64,000 nt of DNA. Source: Adiantum capillus-veneris (lineage: Eukaryota; Streptophyta; Polypodiopsida; Polypodiales; Pteridaceae). The notes under the pieces are model-generated. The model was not told the origin of the DNA. It did not search any database and was given only the letters and a program-made list of their open reading frames with translations. The stretch covers positions 153,002,140 to 153,066,139 of the forward strand of contig CM043955.1 of the NCBI GenBank assembly GCA_014529385.2. The letters are read 5' to 3'. Made by a program: the position numbers and the translations under genes. Within the stretch, counting starts at the first letter, position 1; each line of letters begins with the position of its first letter. This document shows, piece by piece, positions 1 to 13,089 of this stretch.

Positions 1-629
1 ACACATGCTTATGGTCTCAAATCTCACTTTAGGTCAAGTGCAAAAATCGTGATTATTAATAGCAATGAGTTTTTTACCTAGTCGTTTTCGACCCAGAATG
101 CATCTAAATGCTTAGCAATGATGCTCTAATACCCCACCTATACTTAGTTTATGATTTTGAAGCTTAAATTCCTACTTATGATGAAATTAAGCCGCGGGTC
201 GGCAACGCCAAAAGCTACGGATTACCATGAAATGCTTACGTCAATGCATAGAGCTCTTACCTGTGGTTGCAACGCAATAGACAACACTACAATGTGACAA
301 CCGGGAAGGGAGTAGGAAGCGTGAGAAGAAGAGAAGTGAGAGTCATTAGCTCACACTGTGTTTCTATTATCCAAAACTTACAAAATACTTACAAAAATTG
401 GCTTTTATATCTTAGCCAAGGTTTTTGTGGGTCAAAAGTAATAATCTAAGAGCTCTAACTAAAGACATGTTGATACAATCTGGAAGCTTGTAGCCCCGGC
501 TCATCAATTACCCTGTTTATCTGGAAAGTAGGAGCTACAACATTCTCGATTCATCAAATAATAAGTGTTTTTACAATAAGATCTCCAAAAAATGTTATCC
601 AAGTTATCCGAGTTAGCTTGCTGCTAACA
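1..629 (-). repeat. 3' LTR (partial) of the giant Tat-like element
   Basis: This stretch matches 27,196-27,798 almost end to end, with small indels. On the minus strand it begins TGTTAG at 629, right next to a purine-rich tract, which makes it the 3' LTR. About 288 bp of its far end lie outside the window. Short open frames inside it are not credible genes. Confidence 0.88.
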
Positions 630-630
630 T

Positions 631-644
631 TCTCCCCCTCCTCG
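631..644 (-). other. Polypurine tract of the giant Tat-like element
   Basis: On the minus strand this reads CGAGGAGGGGGAGA and directly abuts the 3' LTR start at 629. That is where second-strand priming occurs in LTR retrotransposons. Confidence 0.75.
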
Positions 645-3600
645 ACTGTGTCGTCCCTTGACACAGCTTCATGGACTGAATTAGTCTTCAGGTTTACGGC
701 TGGTGAGGCAGTCTTTAAGCGCGTGGAGTGCTTTCTCATATCTGAGTCTTCTTTCTTTGTCAGGAACCTGCAAGAACTGCATGGTGACTCTGTATTTAAG
801 CTCAATGGTTGAATAGCCAACAAATTTGGATGTAAGGTTGTTTATCATTGGCCCAAATATCTTCGTTCGCCAAGTGAAGAAACCTGTATAGAATTCTTCC
901 TCAAAACGCCAACATATTGCTAGAGGGTAAAAACATGCATCGGGCGTAGAAGCCGTAAAGGACTTCTCCGGAAGGCTGGGCACTTAGGTCATAACATAGA
1001 CATCCATGGCACTCCGGCTTGCTCTGGCTTGTGAAAAGCTTGAATACATGTGAGCAACAGTGTGCAAATCTTATAAACATGGCACATGAGAGGTCAAGGA
1101 GGCTCTTGAAGAAATTCATGGCGCCCGTTAGGGTTTTCACCATGTATTCCTCTGTCGATCCCTGCTCTGGAGTTGGTAGACGTCGATAGTTCAACCATGT
1201 AGGCCTCTTCTTTTTTAGTGCCTCGTATGCTTGCCATGTCCTTACCCTTGGTATAGGACAGAATGTTGGGTCTTTCTAAAGGGCTGCAGGTGCTCTTGTG
1301 AACAGAATCAGATATCTTGGATTCTTGTTCAGCCACTCCTTTCTCCACTTGGGGTGGATATCCTCTAATCCTTCTGCTTGCATATCTTTGTATAGTCTTT
1401 CCTTTACCTATAATATCTCTACTTTGATCAAGGGGCATGGCAGTGATTGCTGATGCCACTGAGTATTGATTTGGTTGGGAGTGAGTTGAGCTACATTGAC
1501 TGAGTGAAGACTTCTCAACTCCCAATCCATTGCTGCTTTCCATTCAGCATCTATTTCTTGGGAAATCTGCTCTTTGAGTGTATCTTCCTCAGCTTTAGAA
1601 AGCTGGACCATGGGCACTTGCTCAGCTTCAGTGAGTGGTACCTAAAAATACGCTTCTCCTTCTGGCCCTTCTAACGGCTGTGTTTCCATCTCAGAAAATG
1701 AGACTGAGGGTATGTCAACAGTTGGTTGCTCAGAGGTACCTACTTCGTCTTGAGTCTCTGGTTGTCCCTCTCTCAGTAGCTGATTAACTCTTTTTAATTC
1801 AGTTATCTCTTTGAGCAGTTGCTCTTCTCTTTGGACCCGCATCAATGCAAGGTATCGTCTGTGATTGCTTAGCTTCATCTCTAACTCGAGATCCTTGTTT
1901 CTCTTTTCCAAAGTCTTATAGACTTCATCTGTACCTTTGATCGAGGCGATAGCAGAATTTTCTCTTATCTGTCTCAAAAAGGCCGCCTAATCATTGATCC
2001 TTTGCTCAGAGTACTGCAGAGAAGCATTTGCTACAACAAGCTGCACTTGGATCTTTTGGATTGACAAGTAGTGGTTAGGAGTTCATTTGTTACTTCTGTC
2101 AGCAGCTGTTGATCTTTGGTCTTGCAGGCATTGGATAACTTGGTTAGAAGCTCTCCAAGCTCTTCCATTTCTTTTTGCTGCCTCTCTTTTGCAAACTGGT
2201 GTTGTTCTACTTCATCCTTCAGCTCTTTGATCTGTCTTTGTAGATATGAAATTATGTTCATTCGGTCATCCAACTCTCCTTGTAGAGCATCAATGACTAG
2301 CTCAAGTTTCCTCACCTTAGCACTGCGGCTAAGTGCTGTTGTTTGCATTTTTTCTATCATCAATTGCATCTGCTTGGCATATTCATTAACCTGTATGATG
2401 ATTTTTTCATTCGTTTCCCAATCTTCAGGTTCGGTAGGTTGTCTAGAAGTTTAATCGTTTTAATGTGTGGCTCCTTGGGTGGTTTGGTGGTGGCTGCTTG
2501 TGGTTGCAGCGGGGCTTCTACGTCTCCTTGAGACGTTGTGGTGGCCTCGACTGCTTCTGCTTCTTGAGGCTTAGTAGATGCCTCAGCTGTTTCTTGTTGG
2601 GTGGTCGTAGAAAAGTCTGCCTCAATTTGTTCTCTTGCTTTTGGTTGTTCAAAACTTGTTGCTGCTTGTTGATCAGGCTCTTTTTCCTTGGCTTCCTCGC
2701 CCTCCTTGGGTTTAGCTGCTGGTGAATAGTTTGGGCTTGGCATTGGGTGGTCTTCTTGCTATGTAGCGGGTGAAGTGAGCTTCGGAGACATCTTCCTCTG
2801 GTCGTGATGTGTCTCACTTTGTTTTGTAGTAGACTCAGTTTGTCTCTTTTGCTCAGCTTCATCTTCCCTTGCTTTCCTTTCAGCTTCTTGAGCTTCTTTC
2901 AACTTTAAGGCTTCTGCCTCTGCATACATATGTTCAAGAAATTCAGTGGGATCCTCTGCTTCTTTCCTTGCAGGGTTCTTGGTTCTGGGTCCCCTTATAT
3001 CTCTTGGAACCCATCTTTTGGGGTCCTCACCTACGGCTTGGCGGCTCCTTTCATAAGTTTGTTTTTCTCTTTCAAACCTCATCTTCTTTTGCTAAGGTTC
3101 TTCCTGGTGTGCGGCTACTGCTTTCTTCTTCATATCTTCAATTCTTGCCTGCCTTTCCTCATTGTCTGAGCTCTCACTGCTATGAGCTTCATGAGAGCTT
3201 TCTGCTGATTCTTCATCTGACTTATATACTCTCTTTCATGAACGCGTGGTTCTGGGAGAAGGTTGTGCGGAAACAATCCATGTGTTCTGATGTGGGACTG
3301 GCGACAAATTATCGGCCATGCCAATAGCATGATATGCTATTCTCGTCAGCACTTCAGGGGCACCCTTATATGTGATTTTACCTTCTTTCTTTGTGCCTTT
3401 CAGCGTTGTCAGCACATACTGTGCATGATCAATTGGCTGCCTGGTTGTTGACTTCAACACTTGAGTGAACGTGGTCGCAACCGCATGATTTGGGCTGGTG
3501 TACCGTGGCAGTCTCTTTGATAATAAGTGGAAGTGTTGATGGTATAGGCGAGTTGGTTCTTCCACTTGCCTTTGGATGAGGTCGAAAAATGTGGCAGCAT

Positions 3601-4100
3601 CAGTCTCTTTGGTGAATGTGCCTGTTGTCTTTCTATCTCGGGCCCCCATCGTCGTACCTTCAATTGGTATCTTCAGTGCCTCGGCCACAATCTCTTTTGT
3701 GATTACTACTTCTACCTTTTGCCCTTGTTGGTTGATGATTTGGGCTGAAGCATCTTATTTGATTGTAGACAGTAGTTCACATGCTTTCTGGAAATCTACG
3801 CCGCATGGTTCCTGGTCGTAGAAGTCCCTTAAGCATAGCCTTCTACTGGCTTCTTTGGTGTTTGGCTTGGCAGCTATATCATATATCTCTTTTGGAAGCA
3901 TTTGCAGTTCCACTTGGTGTCCTTCTTCACTCTTCAACCTTCCAATGAAAACCGTGGTGTTGTTTTCTTCTAGCTGTTCTTTGACAAGTACATTGCCTTG
4001 ACCGTCTTTAGTGAACTTGGGTCCAATTGGTAGGGTGGCAGCTCTTGCAACTTTTCTTTCTGGGACACCCTTTTCTTGGCCTTCTTGGCAGCTTGCATTG
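645..4100 (-). pseudogene. Accessory ORF region after integrase, with coiled coils (giant element)
   Basis: The minus strand carries open stretches through most of this region, between the nested insertion and the 3' LTR, with overall coding potential on the order of a thousand codons. The first part (about 3,240-4,100) has a block with 'INNQQ', then a 'T.E.I' segment and 'LP' motifs. A block with the same layout lies in the other Ty3 element at 8,365-8,751. It resembles what I know as the putative plant transposon protein domain found in Ty3 elements; no search was run. Next come charged Glu/Lys/Gln-rich stretches and two segments (about 2,031-2,369 and 1,642-1,977) with strong heptad character, probably coiled coils. 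The function is unknown, and the region is a broken fossil with several breaks. Confidence 0.6.
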
Positions 4101-4261
4101 CTCCTGTTAAGTGAATACAGTGCCAAAATTAGAAAATTTTGCAAATTCTGCTCTAAAATACCCTGAGTATGAATTGCTGACAAATGATGTCCATTTTGCT
4201 TCAATTCAATTTTGGAGCATGCATAGATGCATACAAACATGTAAGGATCAAAAGGGGAGTG

Positions 4262-6477
4262 CTCCCCAATCCCTCCCTCATTGGTCCTTTTTCTTTTGGT
4301 GCTTTTTCCTCCTCATTGGCTACCTCCCCCTCCCCTTTTCGCTCCAATACCTCTTCTCTTAATCCTATCCCCTCTTCTTCTTCCCTCCCCTCCCTTTCTA
4401 CCATCACCAAACCTCAAGATTTTGACAAAATTGTGTCTGGTTCCTTACAAGAATTCAAGGCTATTAATCTCAAGCTTTCTAAAGCAAAATCTCACCTCCT
4501 ACACCTCTGAGCTAACAATAAAGCTCCCAATAGCTTGTGCATGAAACCACCACGCCTTGTTTTGGAAGACTCTAGTGCCCAAGCCCATCTCAACGCCAAA
4601 TTTGTTAGCCTTAACATACAATACCAATTGGATTGTTCTGACGTTTACATACAAGCCCAAGCTCTCCTAGTAGATAACCTCCAAAAGCTTTTTAACTTCT
4701 TCCATGAGGTGGTAGAGGAACGCCTGGAAGATCTTGTTAAAAAACTCTCACCCATATCCTTCCTAGAATTCTACCCGAAACTTGGGCCAATCAACTTGTT
4801 ATGTGGAAACATTCTTCTCTACTAGAGCTAGACTCTTTTGTTCAAAACTCCATCCTACAAGCACATTTGGCCACTTCTATTTTATCAACGGCTCACAATG
4901 CAAGAAAGAGATCCCAAGAGACCCTCTTTGCCGAAGTAAGGGCTCTACCAAAAGAAGATACCATTAGTGAGCTCCTTCAACATGAGGTCACCACTCAAAT
5001 GAGTAAGCTCCTCTCCCAAAAGGCGCTTTTAAACCTTTGTAAAACCCCTTCCTCTAAAAAAACATTTGCTTCCACTCCATCACAACCATTGGCTTCCACT
5101 CCCTCGCAACCTTTGTCTTCCTTTGCTAAACATAAATCTCCCTTTAGGAAAATACCCCCGCCAACCATTCAAAAAACCTTATAATGCTTCCTCCTCTCCC
5201 CCCTCCCCCTCTACCACCTTTCTTGAAAAAAAAACCCTCTTCCTTAGGACTTCTTCCCCCCTCCCATCCCAGCTTTACTCAAATCTCTCAAATACCCCCT
5301 TAATACCCCTCCTTTTTCTAGCCACCCCTTTCCCACCCTTTTGCCTCTTCCCTCTAAATCTCCCCATCTTGCATCCAATCTTTCGAAAAAACCTAGATAT
5401 TCAAAAAACTTGAAATGGAAGAGGAAATAGCTGTTGAGCACCCTACTTCGTGGGTCCATCTTCTCTTCTCCAAACCCCCCCTTTTTCCTCTTTTTTGGAC
5501 CCCTCCTCCCTTTTCACCAATCTACTTCCCCATTACACCACGCTCCACTCCTTCCCCTTATGGCGTTGATAAAAGAAGATTGCCCACTACAGCCCGCTCC
5601 ACTCCTTCCCCTTTTGAGGTTGCTAAAGGAAGACAAGTATTGGCTTCCTCTTACTAACCCTTCTCTTTTCAAGGTGATTATTCTAGGAAAGCAAACAATT
5701 TTTGAGCTAGAAAACAAGGTCACTAACTTGGCTTGCCATAATCTCTCAAAACGCACGCTTTCTCATTGTGAAAAGAAGCTTCTTGGTTTAGGCCTTAAGT
5801 ATATTCCTCCCCCTCCCCTCCTTCTCTCTCCTCTCTAAAACAATATTTTTCCAAATTGGAAAGAAGCTACCAACTCAAGCTCTTTTTTAAAGAAATCTCC
5901 CCACCCTCTACTCCTTTCTCCCTCCCCAATGCCTCTTGGTACCCACCAGCTCCCTCTCTTAATCTCAGAAATATTTTCTTCTCTCTTTTTTCACAACTTA
6001 ACACCTTTTGGAAAACTTCCTTCTCTTCTACTCACTTCTCACCCCCTTCCTTTCTAAAGAAAGCCCTTCTGTCCTTAAAAAATGATCCTTCCATTATCAT
6101 CAAGCCAACAGACAAAATGTAGGACATGTCATCTTATCCAAATCTTGGTATATAGAGGAAGCCTCTAGACATCTCGTAGACTCCTCTACCTACACTCCTG
6201 TGGCGTCAACTCCCCTCTCCTTCGTTTCCTCTCTTCTCTCCTCCATTCTTACCAATTGCACTCTTCTTTATTTTAAAGAGCAAGTTTTCATCCTTAAGCC
6301 TCTTTCTTCTGAACCCAAACCTTGTCCCTTTTTCCTACTTCCTAAAATCCACAAACCCTCCTGGATATGTTCTTGAACATGCCTCTATATGGCTCCATTT
6401 ACAGCTTCTCCCCATCCTTCTCACAAAGAGACAACACCTCCAAGACTCTTTTTCACTCATGAAGGATATCTCCTCCC
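4262..6477 (+). pseudogene. PLE N-terminal region and start of reverse transcriptase
   Basis: This is the upstream half of the Penelope-like gene. The first 1.5 kb is rich in Ser, Pro, Leu and Phe and very C/T-rich, with coding traces in more than one frame. A long poorly conserved N-terminus is usual for this class. From about 5,850 a recognisable PLE pre-RT block appears: 'LLSLKNDPSIIIKPTDK', then traces of the 'LPKIHKP' motif near 6,340-6,360, which precedes RT motif A in PLEs. The half ends at the Ty3 insertion. On the left it abuts the giant Tat-like element's accessory ORF, whose minus-strand coding signal fades near 4,100. Confidence 0.7.
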
Positions 6478-6860
6478 TGTAATGTCTATGCCCGCAGAGG
6501 AGCAATAGGCATTACGGGAATGATTACCCGCACACTGTCTTACATTATTCAATCAGCAGAACACATGAAGATAGAACATAAGACAGACTACAGCAAATAG
6601 AACACTGCTTCCTCATTGATGTATATCAAAACACAGAGTACAAGATAGACGATGTATTTGATAACATGAACATTAGTGATTATCCCAAAGACAGGTATGC
6701 CCCCCATATACAACCGCTGCTCCAGCGTAGATTGGTAATGGTGCAGACCCCCATCCTGTCTTATGATATCCTATAAATAACTGCCCCCAAGGCCGCATGA
6801 CTCCTAGTCCACAATGCCCAGACCGCCGCAGGACCGCACTGTGCGGCTTATGCCGTAATA
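6478..6860 (-). repeat. 3' LTR of the nested Ty3 element
   Basis: This 383-bp copy aligns end to end with 14,621-15,004. The outer end abuts the CTCCC target duplication. A purine-rich stretch on the minus strand (6,894-6,906) lies about 33 bp inside the LTR rather than touching it, a little further than usual. Confidence 0.9.
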
Positions 6861-6976
6861 CCTGGCACGCATGGTGGATTGCGCGAACCCACACCTTAGC
6901 CCCTCCGGTTGGAAGATTTTGGTTGTTGTTCTTTGACCTGTTCTAGTGAGGAAGAAATGTCGATGTAGCCAAACCC

Positions 6977-8998
6977 TCAAAAATCCTCACGATGAGCCCG
7001 ATACACCTCGGCCAAGAGATGTGGATCTATCTCAGTGTGCTCCGGCCAAGGATCCCTTGGAATAAATTGTGTTGGCAAAGAAACAGATTGAGGTACCTGT
7101 GGCAAAGGAGCAAGAGGTGTATGCAGAGGATAATATTGAGATAGATATCTATTTAGTGCAAGCCAAAAAGGAGGACATGGTGGAAGACTGAGGGAGAAGG
7201 AATGCGCCAAAGTCTCCACCCAAAAACATAACCTGCACTGCTCCTTACGCAGACGATGTATCACACGCTGCAAACGAGAGACATGAGCCTGGGCCTCAGC
7301 ACAATCTTCTATAGCTTGCGCCTATACAGCAATATCAAAACCTTCTGGAACAACATTCTTACCTCTGTTAGTGTTCGATGGCTTAGGTTGCCTCATCACA
7401 ACCTGCTGAGTTGGTTGTTGCGCTATCACCTTAGCAGTCAGCCTTGTTCTCCAACTTTGTAGTTGATTCTCCAAAAAATTGTGGAGGTCCTGCTACATCT
7501 CCACTGCTAAGGCATCCAGGTCATTCATACTGATCATCACATCACACGGATGAGATGCTAAATAGCTGGCAAGGCTATTCTGCGTTCACAATTGGAGCAA
7601 TTCATCTTGAATAGAAGTCACAAACACAGAATTAGCCCCCCTGAGTGCAAAGCTGCCGCAGATAATTCCTCATTTTGATTTGTTAAACTGGTGATGCTAG
7701 CCTGCAAACCCTTTACCTGCGTTTCCAGCTCTGTGACTCGTGTCTCGGTTGCGGGCACTGGCCAAGCCGCACGGATAGACTCCGCAAGCCAGTGCAGAAA
7801 AGTGCCGCACGCCTGGAGTTGGTCAGAGGGATTTGCAGCCGTCGCCTCCCAGGGCAAAACTGCAGGAAGGGTACCTTCGATCGAAGTGGCTGTGTTAGTG
7901 ATTCCAGAAATACCTGGCTGCGAGGAAGTGTCCGCACCCGCATAGCCAGTTCGAGCCGGAATAGAAGGTGTCGCCCTTTCTTGCGTTCTGCGTCGCCAGC
8001 ACGCAACAACGGAATCCTCTAGTAGCAGGGTGGATGTCGAAGAAAGAGGTGGTGTGGAAAACAAGGTTTCCTCTTGACCTCGCTTCCGGCTCGATGTTCC
8101 TGCAGTGGCCATCTCCTGTGCACTAGAGGCTACCACTGTAGTCGATGTTCCGGGCATATCCACAATAGGAGCAGGAGTTTGAGTCACCGGCACTTCTGGT
8201 ACTTCCTAACTCTGAGTTTTTGGCAGGGGTGTTGCAGTACTCCGTACTACAAATCTATCATCTTCAAAATGACACAGAGGGCGCAGAGTGAGAGGAAAAA
8301 CTTCTCTCAATGGAAACACTAGCATCAGTATTAGCTGGCCGACTTTCGTGTTTGTTGGGGTGTTTCACCCCATTTGTGCTACGACTCGTTGGCACTCTAC
8401 AAGAAACCTCTCTCTGACAATCGTTGCCCACGCGACTGGCCCAAAATTGGCCGAATGCAAAACATTTCGTGCTTTGGCCGAGATTGTGTAAGTTTTGGCT
8501 TGCAGCCAAATTGCCTCAAGAAACCAGCGATAGGCATCCCTTATCGCTGTATCTGTAAGTCTTGAAAGCTTGTACCCTCCTTTAACTTTCAAGCCAAACT
8601 CTTGTTCAGTCTCTGCAGTAGGGATCACATGTGATGCTCGCACCACACCATCATTGGGAAAACAACAGCATCTTGAAATTCTCTCGGCTGTAAGCTGGAT
8701 TTGCTGGTTATTAATTTGCACCGTGTCCCCAGTAGCGAGTTGCTCAATCAACGTTGTGGCCTACGGGTGGACAGGTATTCCTTTCCAATCCAGGTTGGCA
8801 AACACTCGCATGCGCAAATCTTACAGCCAAGCATCCACTCTGCGAAGCGCTAGCTACTTCACCGGAGTGAAGGGAATGCATTGCAACAGAGAAGCCGTCA
8901 TGGTGGCGAAGAGACACAAAAGCAGCAAGAGATGAGGCAGGAGCACCTTGCGAGTGTGATGCAAAAACTGTGAGGTTAGTATAAAGTATTAACTGCAT
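6977..8998 (-). pseudogene. Accessory ORF region of the nested Ty3 element
   Basis: This region of about 2 kb lies between integrase and the 3' LTR and has minus-strand coding traces. The block around 8,365-8,751 contains 'VQINNQQIQLTAERI' and 'AKARNVLHSANFGPVAWATI'. Its spacing and key residues parallel the block at 3,240-3,760 in the giant element. Downstream (7,618-8,193) is a Ser/Thr/Ala/Pro-rich stretch ending in a short heptad-like segment. The layout matches the extra ORF known in Tat-type elements, whose function is not established. It is broken. Confidence 0.6.
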
Positions 8999-8999
8999 G

Positions 9000-10310
9000 C
9001 ACTAAACCCCTCACAAAGAGTTCTCAAAATAGGGTGTGCCACGGTGTCGCAATCATCATTGCCCTTTTCTCGCTTTCCAAGATTGCATGCAAAAGAATTC
9101 CCAATCATGATTAAGGCGGCTTCCGGCTCTTGTACCACAGCAAAGGGACACTGAATCGAGGTAGGTGAAAAATAATGGCGTAATCGAAATCCATTCACCG
9201 GCACAGAAATCACCTCCCCCCGTAAATCCTCCAAGTAAAAAGAAGTGGGCCCGCATGCTTTAAAAATCCAGAATGGTCCCGACCATCGTAATTTTAGCTT
9301 CCCAGGCATCTTCCCAAGACGAGAATTAAATACGGGGACCAACTGTCCTCGTAAAAATTGCCGTGCTTTAGGGCAATCCAACCATTTCTTTTGCCTGGAC
9401 TGCAGATCTTGCAACACAGCAAAACTCCGCAATCGCTCTTCATCTAATTCCTGCAAAACATCCAAGCGATAAATTACAGAATCTTTCGAAAGAAGCTTAT
9501 CCGCAATCAGCATCCGCAAACTCGAAACCACATGCTCCAATGGGGTAATTGCCTCCATACCAAATGCCAATTTGAAAGGAGTCAATCGTGTTGCCACTTT
9601 ATAAGCTGTCCGATACGCCCATAATGTTGAAGGCAGTTTCACATCCCAATCCGTTCTATGCATATTCACTAACTTTGTTAGAATACGAACCAATTGCTTA
9701 TTAGTAGATTCCGCCTGGCCATTCGCATGAGGGTAATATGGAGAAGATTTTCTATGCAATACAAAGTAAAACCGTAGCATTCTCTCCATCAACTTATTCA
9801 AAAAATGGCTACCCCGATCACTAACCAGCTCAATAGGGCAACCATATCTAGAAAAAACATCCTTCTATAAACACTCAGCCATAGAAACTGCAGTATTGTC
9901 TTTCAAAGTCCATGCCTCCACCCATTTGGTAGCGTAATCCGTGGCTGTCAAAATATACTTATTACTCGTGTGAGCTTCCAATCTCCACTTTTGAAAAGGT
10001 TCCAAAGGCAATACCGACTGGAAAGGCATTCTGGACATTTTAGTGGGTTGTCCCAACCGCTGACACACATCACACTATTGCACATAACTTCTCGCATCCT
10101 GAAACAATGTAGGCCACCATAATCCTGATTGTAGAACTTTCCTAGCCGTGATCAAGGCAGCAAAATGGCCCCCTGCAATGCCGGTATGGACTTCCTCCAA
10201 AACCGATTCTTGTTCTTGTGGTAGAACACATTGCAGCAAGACCTCCGCGACCGTGCGATAATAGAGCTTCTCCATAATAATCTCAAAATTCCTACTTTTG
10301 ATAGCCATCC
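9000..10310 (-). pseudogene. Integrase of the nested Ty3 element
   Basis: The zinc-binding HHCC region near 10,075-10,310 ('GHFAALITARKVLQSGLWWP') is followed by the catalytic core with 'ATDYATKWVEAW' and, in the next block, 'YYPHANGQAESTNK' and 'LWAYRTAYKVATRLTPF'. Those phrases are typical of non-chromovirus Ty3/gypsy integrases. The C-terminal part (about 9,000-9,400) has the usual SH3-like 'GKLKLRWSGPFWI' block and no chromodomain. It would insert the element's DNA copy. Fossil, broken. Confidence 0.85.
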
Positions 10311-10479
10311 GTTCCGTTGATGACTTGACAACAATGAAGGCATTTCTCCACTGTCGAGAAAATGAAACATCTCCTCATACCAAGTCCATGGAATACTGGG
10401 TATGGCCCTTGGTTGTTGTGTAACTATCATATCATTTGCAATAGCTCCAGTTAAAAACAGAGACACATTTGGAAATTCA

Positions 10480-11945
10480 TCAGCGGCGGCTCACCGGAAT
10501 CTAACATGGATAGGTAGTCGGCCCCCGCATGTTGGGATCCTGGACGATGTATGACCTCAAAATCGAATTCCTGCAACAAGAGCACCCATCTAGCCAATCT
10601 GCCTATCAAGTTCTGCTAGCGCACCAAATATAAAAGAGCCGAGTGATCCACATGAAAGAAAAATCGACGGCCCAACAGATAATGCCGGAATTTTTTCACT
10701 GAATAGATCATCCCTAAACATTCTCTTTCTGTCATTAAATAATTCATTTATGCGGATGATAATCTTCTACTGGCATAATAGACACGTCAGAACCACCCTT
10801 CACTTTGTTCCTGCATCAGCACACTGCCAATGGCCCGGTCCGAAGCATCCACGAATACATGAAAATCCTGACCCCAATTTGGAGGAATCATAATCGGAGC
10901 TTTGGACAGATGAAGTTTTAATCTTCGAAAAGCCAAATCACATTCCTTCGTCCATTCAAAATCCTTAGAATGTGCTGCCTGATCAATAGGGATCGCCAAA
11001 TGTGCGACAAACCTCAAATGCCTCCCATGCCAACGAGCTTGACCCAGAAAGACTTGACGCTACTTTGAATTCACCGGTGGAGGCGCTTCCATAATTGCGA
11101 CTATTTTATCCAGATCCACGGAGATGCCATCCTCAGATATTAAATGACCCAATAACCTTCCACTTATGACTACAAATGCACATTTGAGAGGATTTAAACA
11201 GAATTTTACCTCTCGACATTTCATAAAACATAACCGCAATTGTTTCAAATGCTCAGCTGTGCTCCAAAAATACTGAGATCATCCAAAAAAACCCGCATAA
11301 AATCTGTCAAATAGTGACCAAAAATTTGAAACATATCCCTTTGAAAAGTTGAGGGCGCATTCCTTAATCCAAACCACATCACTGTGCATGCAAAAACGCT
11401 CCATGCTGTGATAAAGGCTGTTTAGGCTGATCTCGCAACGCCATTCTAATTTGGTTATATCCACTAAACCCATCCAGAAAAGTATACATCTCATGCCCTG
11501 CCACATCATCCAAGATAGAATCTAGAAATGGAAGAGGAAAGGGATCCGGAACTGTAGATGCATTCAGCTTCCGATAATCCACACAGATTCCAATTTGCTT
11601 GTGTTTCTTTGGTGCCACCACAATGGGAGAAATCCACTCGGGATTATCAATAGGGGTAATAAAACCTACTTCCAAAAGACGATCAATTTCCACCTTAATT
11701 TGCTTTGCCACATTCGGATTCATCCTATAAGAATGCTGCTTCACTAGCACCGCATCCGGTTTCAGGTTTATAGTATGCTGATAAAACTTTGAATCCAATC
11801 CTTTCATATCCGCATATTCCCATGCGAAAACATCTTTAAGTTCTGTCAGTAAGCCAATTAAGTCTCCTCGGAAACTTGTCTCAAGCTGCTTATTGATATA
11901 AATGGGTTGAGATTCCACTTGTTCCCCTAGAAAGACCTGCTCCAA
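10480..11945 (-). pseudogene. Reverse transcriptase and RNase H of the nested Ty3 element
   Basis: The fingers and palm are recognisable: 'GFITPIDNPEWISPIVVAPKK', 'ICVDYRKLN' and 'FLDGFSGYNQI' (11,379-11,945). The connection follows (11,060-11,250), then RNase H with 'HVFVDASDRAIGSVLMQE' (about 10,790-11,020). The usual catalytic YxDD block falls in the degraded stretch around 11,280-11,500. This is Ty3/gypsy by wording and domain order. The region is broken. Confidence 0.85.
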
Positions 11946-11946
11946 T

Positions 11947-12657
11947 TCATACTTCCTTCACCCGTGTAATTTTCCCCATCTGTGCTTCAAACGCACATTC
12001 ATGCTTAATAATATCTTCCAATGATTCAGAACTAGGCCAAGCTTTCTGTTGCACCCCTGTCTTGGGTGAAACTCTTGTAGCCCCGAGAGATTTCCCCTCC
12101 GGAGTCATAGAAATGTCGGCGAGGTACAAGGAAACTAAATCTGGGTTAGCCTTCAGAAATTGTTCCTCTTCATCTTCTTCTAGTCCTTCTACCATATTGA
12201 CTGTTTCAGCTATCACCGGCCATACTACCTGAACGGGTTGCCTACATGTTCCCAACATCACTTGAACTTTCCTGCGACCCTTTCTAACTGAAAGAATATT
12301 TGCCTCCCAATTGTGCTTTACCCTGGCTTTTCTTAACCATGGTCTCCCCAAAATAATATGATAATCCTGGCTATGATTCTCAATATTCAAGACTAGCAAA
12401 GAAACAGCTTAAGATAGGCCAGCTACATCCAGAACAATGCCCCGAAGTAATCCGACTAGCTGCACTTTTCTTTGATATGCCATGCGTACTACAAAGGGTG
12501 TAGGTTCCCAATCACTCAGTCCAAAATGCTCACAAGATGCTTGAGTAATAATATTTACACCCGCTCCTCCATCTAATAGTACCTTGTCAATGTATGTACC
12601 ATGATATCTGACTAAAAGCTCCGGAATACGGGTATCCATGATCCTATTTTCCGGCAA
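11947..12657 (-). pseudogene. Aspartic protease region of the nested Ty3 element
   Basis: The block 'VLLDGGAGVNIITQ' is the retropepsin active-site loop as commonly seen in Tat-type elements, and 'YHIILGRPWL' is the conserved flap-side motif further on. It sits between gag and reverse transcriptase as expected. The protease would cleave the gag-pol polyprotein. Fossil. Confidence 0.78.
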
Positions 12658-13089
12658 CGGGGTTGACTCATTTCCCCTCGCCTTCAGCTATCACAATGTC
12701 CACTTCCCTCAGATCTTTGGACTTCTGGCTTAGCAAGGCATTATAAAAATTCGGAACCAATTTCAGTAGTGAACCCAAAGATACTTGTATTGGTGATTTG
12801 AGGATCTCTTTCCAACCTGAATTCCAATCATCCCCTTCCCTAGTATCTTCCTTCTTTCTCTCTTTCCCTTCGTTTGTTTCCAAACCAACGGTCGATGGTC
12901 CTGATGATTTCACTGGTGGTGTTGACTGTGGCATCCAGGTCACAGTCTTTTTTCGTCCTTCTTCTTGAGTCGTCCAATCTGGAAGCTTACTATCGGTTGT
13001 TGGAACCACATTTTCACCAGATCGTGTGATTACTGAGACCATCTAATCTAACTCCTCCAACCCTTCAATCTGGACCATAGCCACACTAG

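Noticed and set aside
4100-4300. Second hammerhead copy at the PLE 5' edge, as expected for tandem PLE ends
   Set aside because: No core strand or GAAAC element found; the 5' edge may be truncated.
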